Notes under the pieces: generated by a model
Told to the model about the DNA's origin: nothing
The model's input: the letters and a program-made list of their open reading frames with translations, nothing else
Databases searched by the model: none
Shown here: one piece after another, positions 34,206 through 44,911 of the stretch
Numbering within the stretch: the first letter of the stretch is position 1
Layout: every line of letters begins with the position of its first letter
Position numbers and translations under genes: made by a program
Origin: Clostridia bacterium
GTDB lineage: Bacteria; Bacillota; Clostridia; Oscillospirales; Butyricicoccaceae
Direction of reading: 5' to 3'
Assembly (NCBI GenBank): GCA_017455565.1
Contig: JAFSZV010000049.1
Span: forward strand, 1 to 64,000
DNA length: 64,000 nt

Positions 34206-34610
34206 ATGAAAAGCTGGCTGCAAAAAGTCTTTGCCGGAAGATACGGGGTGGATCAGCTTTCCCGTTTTTTGACGACGACTGCCATGATTACGCTGCTGCT
34301 CTCGGTGTTTTTGAAGGGGACGCTGCGGTTCGTTTTCTGGCTTCTGACCATCGTGATTCTGGTGTGGGGCTATATCCGGATGTTTTCCCGCGACACCTAT
34401 AAACGCCGTGCGGAAAACAACGCTTATCTAACCCTGCGTTACCGCCTGACGGGAAAGATCACGGCCTTCCGTCAGCGCATGAAGCAGAAAAAGTATTACC
34501 GTTTTTATAAATGCCCCGGCTGCGGGGTGACCACCCGCGTCCCAAAGGGGAAGGGGAAGATCCGCATCACCTGTCCCAGGTGCGGCGAGAGCTTCATCCG
34601 CAAGAGCTGA
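34206..34610 (+). CDS. Membrane protein with C-terminal zinc ribbon (134 aa)
   Basis: Two adjacent hydrophobic helices (about 22-36 and 40-57) are followed by a basic stretch and a C-terminal zinc ribbon (KCPGCGVTTRVPKG then CPRCGESF, four cysteines). This places a metal-binding domain on the cytoplasmic side (inference). The ATG at 34206 has GGAGG upstream; the open frame extends back to 34092 without support. It is followed one base later by the DUF5685 gene, so they are co-transcribed. Function unknown. Confidence 0.8.
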   Translation: MKSWLQKVFAGRYGVDQLSRFLTTTAMITLLLSVFLKGTLRFVFWLLTIVILVWGYIRMFSRDTYKRRAENNAYLTLRYRLTGKITAFRQRMKQKKYYRFYKCPGCGVTTRVPKGKGKIRITCPRCGESFIRKS

Positions 34611-34611
34611 G

Positions 34612-35460
34612 ATGTTCGGCTATGTTGTGGCCGCCAAAGACGGCCTGAGCGAAGCGGAATATCGCCGATATCGGGCCTGCTACTGCGGCCTTTGCCACCG
34701 GCTGCGGGAAAAATACGGCCGCATCTCCCGCATGACGCTCAATTACGACATGACCTTTCTCATCCTGCTGCTTTCGTCGCTCTATGAGCCCGAGGAGCAG
34801 ACGGGCGAGCGCCGCTGCGCCGCCCATCCCGGCAAGCCGCAGCCCTTCTGGCAGAACGAGATCACCGATTACGCCGCCGACATGAACGTGGCGCTGACTT
34901 ATTACAAACTGCTGGACGATTGGCGCGACGAGGGCGACCGCCTCAAACAGGGCACTGCCGCGCTACTGGAAAAAGCCTATGCGCAGGTCAAAGCGGCCCG
35001 CCCCGTCCAGTGCGCCGCCATCGAAGAGGAACTGAGCGCCCTTGCGGCGCTGGAACAGGCCAATGATCCCGTGCCAGACCGGGCTGCCGCATGCTTCGGG
35101 CGGCTGATGGCCGCCGTGTTCCGTTTTCGGGACGACCGCTGGACCTCTGCCGTTTGGGAAACCGCCTTTGCGCTGGGGCAGATGATCTATCTGGAAGACG
35201 CCTGCGTGGACATGACGAAGGACGCCAAACGGGGACGCTACAACCCGCTGCTGGCTCTGTGGGGCGAATGCCGCCCGCTGGCGGAGTGCGAGCCCATGCT
35301 GCTGATGACGGCGGCACGGTGCGCCGAGGCCTTTGACCGGCTGCCGCTGGTGCGGGATGCCGGCATTTTGAAGAATATCCTTTATTCCGGCGTTTGGACG
35401 CGGTACCATCAGGCCCGCCTCCGGCAGGAAAAGGGCGAAGACGCCGCAGGCAGAGCCTGA
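34612..35460 (+). CDS. DUF5685-family protein with isoprenoid-synthase-like Asp motifs
   Basis: The 282-aa, mostly helical protein matches the DUF5685 pattern at its start (MFGYVV, then [17 protein letters not shown] with C23, C25 and C28). Two acidic motifs stand out: [11 protein letters not shown] (D102, D103, D106, D109) and [18 protein letters not shown] (D196, D200, D204, then RGRYN 207-211). The second closely resembles the NILRDVGEDARRGRVY motif of squalene/phytoene synthases, which bind prenyl diphosphates through Mg2+. Whether it is a prenyl-binding enzyme is inference. No strong ribosome site precedes the ATG; it starts next to the previous stop and is followed by a J-domain gene. 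Confidence 0.75.
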   Translation: MFGYVVAAKDGLSEAEYRRYRACYCGLCHRLREKYGRISRMTLNYDMTFLILLLSSLYEPEEQTGERRCAAHPGKPQPFWQNEITDYAADMNVALTYYKLLDDWRDEGDRLKQGTAALLEKAYAQVKAARPVQCAAIEEELSALAALEQANDPVPDRAAACFGRLMAAVFRFRDDRWTSAVWETAFALGQMIYLEDACVDMTKDAKRGRYNPLLALWGECRPLAECEPMLLMTAARCAEAFDRLPLVRDAGILKNILYSGVWTRYHQARLRQEKGEDAAGRA

Positions 35461-35492
35461 CGGCGGAGACCGAACCGAAAGGGGGTGCTCCC

Positions 35493-36179
35493 GTGAGCGA
35501 TCCTTATGCTATTTTGGGCGTCAGCCGCGATGCCAGCGACGAAGAAGTGAAAAAAGCCTACCGCAGGCTTGCCAAGCAATATCATCCCGACGTCAATCCC
35601 GGCGACAAGGGCGCCGAGGCAAAGATGAAAGAGATCAACGCCGCCTACGATGCCATCAAAAACGGACAGACCGGCCCCTACGCCTCCGCGGGAGAGGGTG
35701 CCTCCGGCTATCAAAATTACAATTACGGCTACGGTTACGGTTACGGCGGCGCATGGCGCACCTACACCTGGGATCCCTTCATGGGGTTCCGCGAGACGGG
35801 GAGCTATTCCCGTCAGGCCGACGGCGAGACCGATATGCTCCGTGCGGCCCGCAATTATATCGCCGTGCGGCATTATGCCGAAGCCCTCAACGTGCTGGCG
35901 GGGATCGCCGACCGCACGGACCGCTGGTATTATTATTCCGCCGTGGCGCAGGCGGGCATGGGCAACCGGGTCACCGCGCTAGAGCATGCCCGGCAGGCCT
36001 GCCGGATGGACCCGGGCAACGCCGAATATGAAACCTATCTCAGCCAGCTCGAGAGCGGCGGCGCCGCCTATCGCAGCGCCGGAGGCTACACTGGCCTGAG
36101 CGTGGGCCGCTATTGCGCGGGTCTCTGCCTGGCGAATCTGCTGTGCAATCTCTGCTGCCGCGGCGGCTTTTGCGCCTGA
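35493..36179 (+). CDS. J-domain protein with cysteine-rich hydrophobic C-tail
   Basis: This 228-aa protein opens with a J domain (residues 3-60; HPD at 31-33 in [10 protein letters not shown]) that would stimulate a DnaK ATPase. A Tyr/Gly-rich linker ([12 protein letters not shown]) follows, then two TPR-like helices ([20 protein letters not shown]). The final 25 residues hold six cysteines in a hydrophobic stretch ([20 protein letters not shown]), which suggests membrane attachment or metal binding. The start is GTG at 35493 with AAAGGGGG upstream. It has no DnaJ zinc finger, so it is a class III J protein. It is paired with the DUF5685 gene. Confidence 0.88.
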   Translation: MSDPYAILGVSRDASDEEVKKAYRRLAKQYHPDVNPGDKGAEAKMKEINAAYDAIKNGQTGPYASAGEGASGYQNYNYGYGYGYGGAWRTYTWDPFMGFRETGSYSRQADGETDMLRAARNYIAVRHYAEALNVLAGIADRTDRWYYYSAVAQAGMGNRVTALEHARQACRMDPGNAEYETYLSQLESGGAAYRSAGGYTGLSVGRYCAGLCLANLLCNLCCRGGFCA

Positions 36180-36197
36180 AAAAGGCGCTGTCCGCAC

Positions 36198-36226
36198 TTG
36201 ACATGCGCTTGAAAATGTGATATAAA
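36198..36226 (+). promoter_or_regulatory. Promoter of the T-box/trpS unit
   Basis: TTGACA and TATAAA are spaced by 17 bp. Confidence 0.75.
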
Positions 36227-36237
36227 ATTACAAAATC

Positions 36238-37570
<1,333 letters not shown>

Positions 37571-37659
37571 ACGAAAGAACTGTGATACAATATCTGTCAG
37601 AAACCGGGCGGGCCGCAAATGCGCGGCGCCCCGGGCAAACCTGTAAGGGGGAATCACTC

Positions 37660-38973
37660 TTGGATCCCGTTGGACGATGGATCATCGCAGAGATCGTATT
37701 CGTGTTTTTGGCCGTGTTTTGCTCCCTGACTGCTCATGCTGTGCGGGAGTGCAGCGAGAGCAAGCTCATTCGTGCTGCGGAAGACGGCGATAAAAAGGCG
37801 GCCAAGCTGCTGCCGACCGTTCAGGAGCCCGATGACTTCTGTGCCGCCATGCGGGTAGGCGCAGTGGGATTCGGTTTTTTTGCAGTCTTTAACCCGCTGA
37901 TCCTGCGGCTGGAGGAAAAGCTGCGCGCGCTGCCGCTTGGCATGTGGCGGGGCGTGGCCACGGGGTTGCTTTGGGTCGCGCTGGTGCTTTTGGCGGTGGC
38001 GGTGGTGGGCTTTGCCCCCGCGCTTTATGCCCGCCACCGGGCGGAAAAAACGGCCCGGAGCGCCTTTTCTGCGGCTTATGCGTTCAGCAGGTTGCTGCAT
38101 CCGCTGGCCGTGGCGATGATGGCCGTCGCCGGGCTGCTTATCCGTTTGTTTGGCGTCAATCCCGCCGTCGGGGTGGAGGAGGTCAGCGAGGATGAGATCC
38201 GCCTGATGGTGGACGCCGGCGAAGAGAGCGGCGCCATCCAGAGCGGCGAAAAAGAGATGATCGAGAACATCTTTGAGTTTGACGACACCACCGCCGAAGA
38301 GGTGATGGTGCACCGCACTGATATGACGGTGATCTGGCTGGAGGACACCGACGCGGAGATCATCCGCATCATCGAGGAGAGCGGCCTTTCCCGTTTCCCG
38401 GTTTGCGGCGAGGACGTGGACGACATCATCGGCATCCTCAACACCCGGGACTATCTGCTCAACGGCAAGACCGACAAGCCCAAAACCTTCCGCGAGCTGC
38501 TGCGTCCGGTCCATTTTGTGCCCGAATCGGTGAAGGCTGACGTCCTGTTGCGGGAAATGCAGAAGCAGAAAATCCACATGTCCATCGTGGTGGACGAATA
38601 TGGCGGAACCTCGGGCCTTGTGACCATGGAAGACCTGCTGGAAGAGCTGGTGGGCGAGATATACGACGAGTTCGACACCGTGGAAGAGCAGGAGATTTCC
38701 CAGCTTGGGGACAACCTGTGGCGCATCGCGGGTTCCGCCGGGATGGAGGATGTGGCCGAGGCGCTGGAGTTTGAGCTGCCCGAAGAGGTGGAAGACGAAT
38801 ACGAGACCATGGGAGGTCTGGTGTTCAGCCAGCTCTCCGTGATTCCCGAAGACGGGTCGCATCCCGAGGTGGAGGTGCTGGGTCTGCACATCAGGGTGCT
38901 GGAGATCGCCGACCACCGGGTGGCCTGGACGCAGGTGAGCAAGCTTCCGGCGCCGTCGGCGGAAGAAGCGTAA
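37660..38973 (+). CDS. CNNM/CorC-family transporter with CBS domains (HlyC-like)
   Basis: The 437-aa protein has a DUF21 (CNNM) membrane domain with helices about 8-30, 58-78, 100-125 and 140-165. It then has a CBS pair ([17 protein letters not shown] and [22 protein letters not shown], then [21 protein letters not shown]) and a C-terminal CorC/HlyC domain with EYETMGGLV. Such proteins export or balance divalent cations, chiefly Mg2+. The start is a TTG at 37660 with AAGGGGG upstream; in-frame sequence before it has no ribosome site. A weak extended -10 (TGA-TACAAT) lies in the 90-bp gap after trpS. Confidence 0.93.
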   Translation: MDPVGRWIIAEIVFVFLAVFCSLTAHAVRECSESKLIRAAEDGDKKAAKLLPTVQEPDDFCAAMRVGAVGFGFFAVFNPLILRLEEKLRALPLGMWRGVATGLLWVALVLLAVAVVGFAPALYARHRAEKTARSAFSAAYAFSRLLHPLAVAMMAVAGLLIRLFGVNPAVGVEEVSEDEIRLMVDAGEESGAIQSGEKEMIENIFEFDDTTAEEVMVHRTDMTVIWLEDTDAEIIRIIEESGLSRFPVCGEDVDDIIGILNTRDYLLNGKTDKPKTFRELLRPVHFVPESVKADVLLREMQKQKIHMSIVVDEYGGTSGLVTMEDLLEELVGEIYDEFDTVEEQEISQLGDNLWRIAGSAGMEDVAEALEFELPEEVEDEYETMGGLVFSQLSVIPEDGSHPEVEVLGLHIRVLEIADHRVAWTQVSKLPAPSAEEA

Positions 38974-38980
38974 GGAACGA

Positions 38981-39016
38981 AATGCCGCTTTCCCGCAAAG
39001 AAAGCGGCATTTTTTA
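38981..39016 (+). terminator. Terminator after the CNNM gene
   Basis: AATGCCGCTTTC and GAAAGCGGCATT are followed by TTTTT. Confidence 0.9.
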
Positions 39017-39031
39017 TCTGGGGTGAGCGAT

Positions 39032-40408
39032 ATGAGCAAAGTCAGGAGCATGGATATGGTCAACGGCCCGCTGCTGGGGAAGATCCTGCGGTTTTCGGTG
39101 CCGCTGATGCTTTCGGGCATGCTGCAGTTTCTGTATAACGCTGCCGACGTGATCGTGGTAGGAAAATTCGCCGGCGCCGCCTCGCTGGCGGCGGTGGGCT
39201 CCACCGGCGCGCTGGTCAACCTGCTGGTCAACCTGTTCATGGGCGTTTCGGTGGGCTGCAACGTGCTGGTGGCGCGGTATTACGGCGCCCGCAACGAAAA
39301 GGCCGTTTCTGAAACGGTGCATTGCGCCGTGGCCGCCAGCGCCGTCATCGGCCTACTGGCCGGGGCGGTGGGGCTGATTCTTTCCACGCCGCTTTTGCGG
39401 CTGATGGGTTCGCCGGAGGACGTTTTGCCGCTGGCATCACTTTATCTGAAAATCTATTTCTGTGGCATGCCCTTCAACATCGCCTATAACTTCGGCGCCG
39501 CTGTTTTGCGGGCGGTGGGCGACACCAGACGCCCGCTGTATATTCTTTCGGCGACGGGGGCGGTTAACGTGGCCCTCAATCTGCTCACGGTGATCGTCTT
39601 TTTCATGGGCGTGGCGGGGGTCGCGCTGGCAACGGCGGCCTCACAGCTCATCTCGTGCCTTCTGGTGCTGCGCTGCCTGACACTGCGGGACGACTGCTGC
39701 CGCCTGGTGCGGAAAGAGATCCGTATCTATGGCGACAAACTGAAGGAGATGATCCGCATCGGCCTGCCCGCGGGCATCCAGAGCAGCCTGTTTTCCCTGT
39801 CCAACGTGGTGATCCAGTCGTCCATCAATTCCTTCGGCTCCACCGTGGTGGCGGGCAACGCCGCCGCGGCTAACATCGAGGGCTTTGTTTACATCTCCAT
39901 GAACGCCATTTATCAGGCCTGCATCACCTTCGTCAGCCAGAATCTTGGCGCGGGCAAGCCCGACCGGATCCGGCGGGTGATGCGGATCTGCCTGTGCGCC
40001 GTCACCGTCATCGGCGGGGTGCTGGGCATGACGGTCTTTCTCCTGCATCATCCCCTGCTGGGAATCTATGCTTCCGATGCCGAGGGGCTGCGGGAGCAGA
40101 TCATCGCGGTGGGCCATACGCGGCTGCTTTATATCGGCGTCGTATATTTCCTCTGCGGCTGGATGGAGGTTGCCGCAGGCGGCCTGCGGGGGCTGGGGCG
40201 GTCGTGGCTGCCCACCTCCATCGCCCTGCTGGGCTCCTGCCTGTTCCGCATCGTCTGGATCAACACGGTGTTCCGCTCGGTCCGGACGCTGGATATGATC
40301 TATATTTCCTATCCCATCTCCTGGACGGTCACCTTCGCGGCGCATCTGATCTTTTTCCTGATCGCCCTGCATGGGCTGCAGCGCCGATTGCCGAAGCAGG
40401 CCGCCTGA
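39032..40408 (+). CDS. MATE-family multidrug exporter
   Basis: This 458-aa, 12-helix transporter belongs to the MATE superfamily (NorM/DinF-like), exporting drugs or metabolites with Na+ or H+. The start [34 protein letters not shown], and the half-repeat with [22 protein letters not shown] and [15 protein letters not shown] are typical. The ATG at 39032 follows GGGGTGA by five bases; a GTG at 39023 is in frame but has no ribosome site. It starts right after a terminator with no clear -35/-10, so some read-through is likely. Confidence 0.94.
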   Translation: MSKVRSMDMVNGPLLGKILRFSVPLMLSGMLQFLYNAADVIVVGKFAGAASLAAVGSTGALVNLLVNLFMGVSVGCNVLVARYYGARNEKAVSETVHCAVAASAVIGLLAGAVGLILSTPLLRLMGSPEDVLPLASLYLKIYFCGMPFNIAYNFGAAVLRAVGDTRRPLYILSATGAVNVALNLLTVIVFFMGVAGVALATAASQLISCLLVLRCLTLRDDCCRLVRKEIRIYGDKLKEMIRIGLPAGIQSSLFSLSNVVIQSSINSFGSTVVAGNAAAANIEGFVYISMNAIYQACITFVSQNLGAGKPDRIRRVMRICLCAVTVIGGVLGMTVFLLHHPLLGIYASDAEGLREQIIAVGHTRLLYIGVVYFLCGWMEVAAGGLRGLGRSWLPTSIALLGSCLFRIVWINTVFRSVRTLDMIYISYPISWTVTFAAHLIFFLIALHGLQRRLPKQAA

Positions 40409-40431
40409 GCGCCGAAACCGCCGCATATGCA

Positions 40432-40460
40432 AAACGCCTACGCTTTGCGCAGGCGTTTGT
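40432..40460. terminator. Bidirectional terminator between MATE and VanZ genes
   Basis: AAACGCCTACGC and GCGCAGGCGTTT (one mismatch) are flanked by A- and T-runs, between convergent genes. Confidence 0.7.
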
Positions 40461-40480
40461 CTTTGCGAAAGAAGGGCGGG

Positions 40481-41065
40481 TCAACTGCGGCGTTTGCGGA
40501 AGACATTTGCGGCGGCGCGGCCCAGCGCAAAGAGCAGATAGCCCAAAAGCCCGCCCAGCAGGTTGAGGATCACATCGTCCACATCCACGCTGCGGCTCAA
40601 AAACAGTTGGCAAAACTCGATCCCGCAGGAGGCAAGCAGGCACAAAAGCGCTGTTTTCCATATCTTCCGCCACCTCTCCCACAGCAGGGGCGGCAGCAGC
40701 CCCATGGGGAGAAAGATCCCCACGTTGCCTGCCAGATTAATGAGATTCTGCTCAAAGGTCCCCTTGTGCCAAAAGGCGCGGATGGTGCGCAGGGGAATGG
40801 AATTGATGCGAAATTGCGTGTCGATGCGCATGCGGGCCGATTCCCAAAGCGGGTGCAGCCCCTGCCGGAAATCGGGCAGAGGCAGGACCGTTTGCGAGGC
40901 CAGGGCAATGAGATAAAAGACAAACAGCGCCATCAGCAGCTCCCGCCCGGCGCGGGGGCTTTGCCGCTTTCCCGCCAGCCAAAAGGCGCGCGCCAAAAGC
41001 CAGACCGGCACGGTGAGCAGGACAAAGGGCCCCATTTCGCTGAAATAATGCAATACGGCGTTCAT
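40481..41065 (-). CDS. VanZ-family membrane protein
   Basis: This 194-aa protein has four to five predicted helices and the VanZ pattern: LPDFRQGLHPLWESAR preceding a NLAGNVGIFLPMGLLPPLLW helix, then CGIEFCQLFLSRSVDVDDVILNLLGG with the conserved DVDDVILN signature. VanZ gives low-level teicoplanin resistance in enterococci by an unknown membrane mechanism. Its ATG overlaps the amidase stop as ATGA, making it the last gene of the GntR-ABC operon. Confidence 0.92.
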   Translation of the reverse strand: MNAVLHYFSEMGPFVLLTVPVWLLARAFWLAGKRQSPRAGRELLMALFVFYLIALASQTVLPLPDFRQGLHPLWESARMRIDTQFRINSIPLRTIRAFWHKGTFEQNLINLAGNVGIFLPMGLLPPLLWERWRKIWKTALLCLLASCGIEFCQLFLSRSVDVDDVILNLLGGLLGYLLFALGRAAANVFRKRRS

Positions 41066-41760
41066 TTGAGCTCCACCATCTTCAGAATCCCGTCGGCAAT
41101 GGCGGCGGCGTAGGCGTCAAAATGCTCGTCCAGCAGGGCGTTGTCCGCCTCGCTGTCGATAAAGCCCAGCTCGATGAGGCAGGCGGGCATGCTCGTCCGT
41201 CCCACCACGGTATAGCTGACGTTGGGATCCCCCGCCGTGCCCCGGCGGACGCCCCGGTCCCGGCTGACGCCCACATCGGTGAGGCCCTCCAGAATGAGAC
41301 TCGCCAGCCGGGTCTCGGCCCGCTTGCCGGCGGCGGAGATCCAGACCTCGGTCCCCTGACCGCCGCCGCTGTTGCGGTGAAAGGAAACGAACAGAGTGGC
41401 ATTTGCACCGTTGGCGATGTCCACCCGCTGCTGCAGCTCCAGCCCGCTGTCGTCCTCCCGGGTCAGCAGTACGGTGACCCGCTCCGAGCCGAAAGCGTTC
41501 AGTGCGTCGCAGACGGCAAGCGCCATAGCCAGATTGTCGTCCTTTTCCAGCCGCTCGCCGGACACGGCTCCGGCATCGCCTCCGCCGTGGCCCGCGTCAA
41601 GGCAGATCACGATGTGTTCGGGAATGACAAAGCGGTCATCCTCCCCGGGAAAGCGGCCCAGCTTCCACAAAAGGACCGCCGCCGCAACGCACAGTGCCAC
41701 GATGACGCACATGATCCCCAGGATCCGTCGGCGGGGCGCGGCTTCCCCTTTTCCGCTCAT
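41062..41760 (-). CDS. Membrane-anchored N-acetylmuramoyl-L-alanine amidase (CwlD-like)
   Basis: This 232-aa Amidase_3 enzyme cleaves the bond between muramic acid and the peptide stem. An N-terminal helix (about 13-32) anchors it or acts as a signal. The catalytic domain has ICLDAGHGGGDAGAV (first zinc His), DDNLAMALAV with the metal-binding acidic segment, FVSFHRNSGGGQGTEVW (His) and CLIELGFIDSEADNALL (catalytic Glu). Size and anchor resemble CwlD, the spore-cortex amidase. Its start overlaps the permease stop and is preceded by GGAGGG. Confidence 0.92.
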   Translation of the reverse strand: MSGKGEAAPRRRILGIMCVIVALCVAAAVLLWKLGRFPGEDDRFVIPEHIVICLDAGHGGGDAGAVSGERLEKDDNLAMALAVCDALNAFGSERVTVLLTREDDSGLELQQRVDIANGANATLFVSFHRNSGGGQGTEVWISAAGKRAETRLASLILEGLTDVGVSRDRGVRRGTAGDPNVSYTVVGRTSMPACLIELGFIDSEADNALLDEHFDAYAAAIADGILKMVELK

Positions 41761-43526
41761 CGGTCAGCCCTCCTCAGATAGCCCAGCTCCTGCAGCAGAG
41801 CAAAGGTGTTGGGCGCCTCGTCGCGGGAAAAGTCCAGCGAACAGCTGTCGCTCCGCGTGCCGTAGACCGCTCCGCCCGTTTCGGGAAGATCGTAGTCGAT
41901 GACCACCGAATAGGCGGGAACGCGGTAATCCGCAGAAGGATCCCATCCGCCGTAATCTCCGGCCAGAATATCCTGTCGGATGGCGTCTAGCAGAGGCTGG
42001 AAATCCTTGGTGTCCAGATAATCGTAGGAGTAAAAGTCAAGATGCGGACTCAGGTTCTCTTCGTTCACGTAAATGGAAATGCTGGCCAACTGCGCCTTTT
42101 CCGGCGGGAGAAGGGAATCCAGCAGATGATCCGGGTCGTTGAACAGCCGCGACATCATGGAAACGGGCTGGGTGGGATCGGCCAGATCCTGCGCATCGCG
42201 GGAGATCTCATAGGTGCGTGAGACCCTGTGCCCGTTGGACAGGGTGTAGTCGATGTTACAGAAGATAAAGTCCTGGTCATCTTGGGGTCGCTGCGCGGCG
42301 GCCGCCCGGTGCAGCGCCAGAATGTCAGACAGCTCGCCGGGATCGCCGCTTTCTGCATCCCAGGAATAAGCGCCGCCATTGGAATAAATGCTTACGGTTG
42401 CGACTTGATCGGCGCCGGGCACCCAGCGGCCCGCGCCAAAGGCGTCCAGCTTCATGCACACCAGACCGGAGGCGATCACCAGCGCAAAGACGCAAAAGCC
42501 GGCGACGGTCTTTTTGTCAAAAACGCGGAAGCTCTTTTTCAGCAGCATGGCCGCCGTCAGATAGCCGATGAGGCCGCCCAGCAGCAGGGAGCACATCACA
42601 CCGATCAGCGATTGTGCGTTCTGGAAAACCATCAGATGCAGGATCCAACCCAGCACCAGCGCGCAGCCGAAGGCAAAGCAGTATTTTGCCACGGGCCGCA
42701 GGAAGGGTACGGCGATCACGTCGCCCGCCCGCTCGGTGTCCCGTTTGCGGTAAAGCAACAGCGCCAGGAGCAGCAGAACCGCCCCCGCGACGCCGTAGGC
42801 CAGCAGCATAGGGAAGCCCAGCAGCTCGCCGATGCCCTCGTCGTTGTAGTTGTAGCTGTATTCCCGGATCATGCGGACGGGGGGCGAAAGAAAAACGAGC
42901 CGCAGGTCGACATTGGTGAGACCGTAGGTCAGCATCGTAGCGAAGAAGCGGATCAGCGTTTCGCAGACAACGGCCGCCAGATTGAGAACGGCGTAAAACA
43001 CCGCGTGGGTGGGCAGATTGCCCGTGAGCATAGCCAGCAGGGTGGCGAAGCAGAAGAAAAACAGATTTTGCAGGCACACCGCCCCCAGCCAGCCCAGCAG
43101 AAGCGGGATGGCGCCCGGCAACCCCCGCCCCACGCAGATCAGCAGAGAGGTCAGAAAAATTACCGCGTTGGGTAGCACCGTCAGTCCGAGACCGGAAAGC
43201 ACGTGGGAAAGGAACATCCCCTCGCGGCCGACGGGGAGTGCGTGATACAGGCTGGCACTGCGGTGGCTGTAAAGATAGCTCCAAACCGCCGCGGCAGACA
43301 GAAAGCCATAGATTGCCGAAAGAACCACACCGATATGCTGTCCGCAGGGCAGGATGAGATTGTTTATGCCCCTTGCCACGATCCATTCGCTCGCTTCCCG
43401 TAGCAGAGTCAGCGGCAGAATCAACAGCCAAATGGCCAGATAGCTGCCCCAGATGGGCCAATAGCGGGCGAAATTTTTCCGCATAACGGGGAGCGAAGGC
43501 TTACAGGATGATATCTTTGACCGCAT
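41757..43526 (-). CDS. ABC transporter permease of a YtrA-type unit
   Basis: This 589-aa membrane protein has about six helices in the first 280 residues (ABC-2-like region starting ARYWPIWGSYLAIWLLILPL), then two more helices (about 286-306 and 311-330), and a roughly 240-residue extracytoplasmic C-terminal part. I chose the ATG at 43526, with GGGAGGTG six bases upstream inside the ATPase gene; the later Met at 43484 has no ribosome site. Permeases with this layout follow YtrB-like ATPases and GntR/YtrA repressors in cell-envelope stress operons. Substrate unknown. Confidence 0.85.
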   Translation of the reverse strand: MRSKISSCKPSLPVMRKNFARYWPIWGSYLAIWLLILPLTLLREASEWIVARGINNLILPCGQHIGVVLSAIYGFLSAAAVWSYLYSHRSASLYHALPVGREGMFLSHVLSGLGLTVLPNAVIFLTSLLICVGRGLPGAIPLLLGWLGAVCLQNLFFFCFATLLAMLTGNLPTHAVFYAVLNLAAVVCETLIRFFATMLTYGLTNVDLRLVFLSPPVRMIREYSYNYNDEGIGELLGFPMLLAYGVAGAVLLLLALLLYRKRDTERAGDVIAVPFLRPVAKYCFAFGCALVLGWILHLMVFQNAQSLIGVMCSLLLGGLIGYLTAAMLLKKSFRVFDKKTVAGFCVFALVIASGLVCMKLDAFGAGRWVPGADQVATVSIYSNGGAYSWDAESGDPGELSDILALHRAAAAQRPQDDQDFIFCNIDYTLSNGHRVSRTYEISRDAQDLADPTQPVSMMSRLFNDPDHLLDSLLPPEKAQLASISIYVNEENLSPHLDFYSYDYLDTKDFQPLLDAIRQDILAGDYGGWDPSADYRVPAYSVVIDYDLPETGGAVYGTRSDSCSLDFSRDEAPNTFALLQELGYLRRADR

Positions 43527-44397
43527 AGTCTGCACCTCCCAGCTCATAGATAAAAATTTCTTCCAGCGTCAGTGGAAGAATGTCATAAAAGATCGGGTCA
43601 AGCTCCTGCACCACCTGCGCGGCCTGCCCTTCGCCGGCTCGCAGAATGTACGTGTTGACCTTGCCCGTGACGCTGTGATGCAAAACGGGCAGATCGTCGG
43701 GCAGGGAAGTGTCTTCGGAGCGGAAAACCACCTGCAGCTTGACAAAATTGTCCTGAAGCTGGCTCAGCGTCCGTTCCAGCAGCAGCCTGCCGTGGTCGAT
43801 GATACCAACGTGGTCGCACACATCCTCCAGCTCCCGCAGGTTGTGGGAGGACACCACCACGGTAACGCCGGTCTTTTCCACGTCGCTCATGATCAGGCTC
43901 CAAAGCTGCCGCCGCATCACGGGGTCCAGGCCGTCCACCGGCTCGTCCAGCAGCAGGATCTCGGGGCGAAGGCTGAGGGCCAGCCAGAAAAAGGCCTGCT
44001 TCTGCATCCTCTTGGAAAGATGGCGGATGGGCTGCTGGGGGTCGATGGGGAACACCGAGGCCAGTTTGTCGAACAGCAGGGGATCGAAGGTGGGGTAAAA
44101 ACCCTGATAAAAGGCTTTCAGATCCTTCAGGCTGGCCGAAACAAAATAATAAAGATCGTCTGGGATATAGGCTATGCGGGCTTTGACCGCGGGATTTTCC
44201 CACACGGGCTGCTCGTCGATGAGGATCTGCCCGCCGTCGGGCCGATAGACCCCCGCCAGACACCGCAGCAGAGTGGATTTCCCTGCGCCGTTGGGCCCGA
44301 CCAGCCCGTAGACCGAGCCCCGGGGCACATGCAGACTCAGATTCTGCAGGGCGTCCGTCCGGTCAAAACGCTTGGTGAGATCGCGCACTTCAATCAT
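43501..44397 (-). CDS. YtrB-like ABC transporter ATP-binding protein
   Basis: This 298-aa ATPase has Walker A GPNGAGKSTLLRCLAG, the Q-loop-region AYIPDDLYYFVSASL, a degenerate signature LSKRMQKQAF (in place of LSGGQ), Walker B PEILLLDEPVDGLDP and the switch His in VVVSSHNLRELE. The weak LSKRMQ signature is common in the YtrB group. A C-terminal roughly 70-residue domain follows. AAAGGAG precedes the ATG at 44397, which overlaps the GntR stop. It ends inside the permease start region. Confidence 0.93.
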   Translation of the reverse strand: MIEVRDLTKRFDRTDALQNLSLHVPRGSVYGLVGPNGAGKSTLLRCLAGVYRPDGGQILIDEQPVWENPAVKARIAYIPDDLYYFVSASLKDLKAFYQGFYPTFDPLLFDKLASVFPIDPQQPIRHLSKRMQKQAFFWLALSLRPEILLLDEPVDGLDPVMRRQLWSLIMSDVEKTGVTVVVSSHNLRELEDVCDHVGIIDHGRLLLERTLSQLQDNFVKLQVVFRSEDTSLPDDLPVLHHSVTGKVNTYILRAGEGQAAQVVQELDPIFYDILPLTLEEIFIYELGGADYAVKDIIL

Positions 44398-44755
44398 GTT
44401 GCTCTCCTTTCCGGATATGCCGAAGAAGCTCATCCTCCGAAACGCCGGCAAAGCGAAGCTCCTCGGCGGCGGCGTCCAGCTGCTGCCAGAGCGCCCGGAT
44501 GCGGTTCTGCTCTACGGCGGCGATCTGGGCAACGAAGCTGCCCTTGCCGGGCAGAGAGATGATATAACCTTCGTTTTCCAGCTCCCGGTAAGCCCGCTGG
44601 ATGGTGTTTGGATTGATGGTCAGCTGAACGGCCAGCTCCCGTACCGAGGGGAGCTTTTCACCGGGGGACATGGCACCTGAAACGATCAGCCGCCGCAGAT
44701 TCTCCATGATCTGCTCATAGATCGGCCGCGGGTCGTGGCTGTTCAAACGGATCAT
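44390..44755 (-). CDS. GntR-family (YtrA-type) transcriptional regulator
   Basis: This 121-aa regulator has an N-terminal winged helix (PIYEQIMENLRRLIVSGAMSPGEKLPSVRELA, then INPNTIQRAYRELENEGYI) and a short C-terminal helical tail with no ligand-binding domain, the YtrA subfamily layout. GGAGGAGG precedes the ATG. The promoter and a pair of CTGTATTAA repeats lie immediately upstream, so it most likely represses its own five-gene operon. Confidence 0.94.
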   Translation of the reverse strand: MIRLNSHDPRPIYEQIMENLRRLIVSGAMSPGEKLPSVRELAVQLTINPNTIQRAYRELENEGYIISLPGKGSFVAQIAAVEQNRIRALWQQLDAAAEELRFAGVSEDELLRHIRKGEQHD

Positions 44756-44774
44756 AAACCTCCTCCTGTCAAAG

Positions 44775-44801
44775 CTGTATTAAGTGTACTAACTGTATTA
44801 A
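44775..44801. promoter_or_regulatory. Putative GntR operator
   Basis: CTGTATTAA occurs twice (44775-44783 and 44793-44801, 18 bp apart) around the palindromic core AGTGTACT. The site is in the initially transcribed region just downstream of the -10. Confidence 0.6.
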
Positions 44802-44805
44802 CACG

Positions 44806-44833
44806 ATTATAGCGCACAGGCGCTGCAAGTCAA
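44806..44833 (-). promoter_or_regulatory. Promoter of the GntR-ABC operon
   Basis: On the minus strand TTGACT and TATAAT are spaced by 16 bp. Confidence 0.75.
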
Positions 44834-44867
44834 GATGAAACCGGGCGATTTAAGAATTTTTTCAGAA

Positions 44868-44898
44868 CAAAAAAACGCCGCCGGAGCTTTCCTGCGGC
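44868..44898 (-). terminator. Terminator of the D,D-carboxypeptidase gene
   Basis: On the minus strand GCCGC...GCGGC is followed by GTTTTTTTG, just after the stop. Confidence 0.7.
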
Positions 44899-44911
44899 AA
44901 AAAGATGCGCG

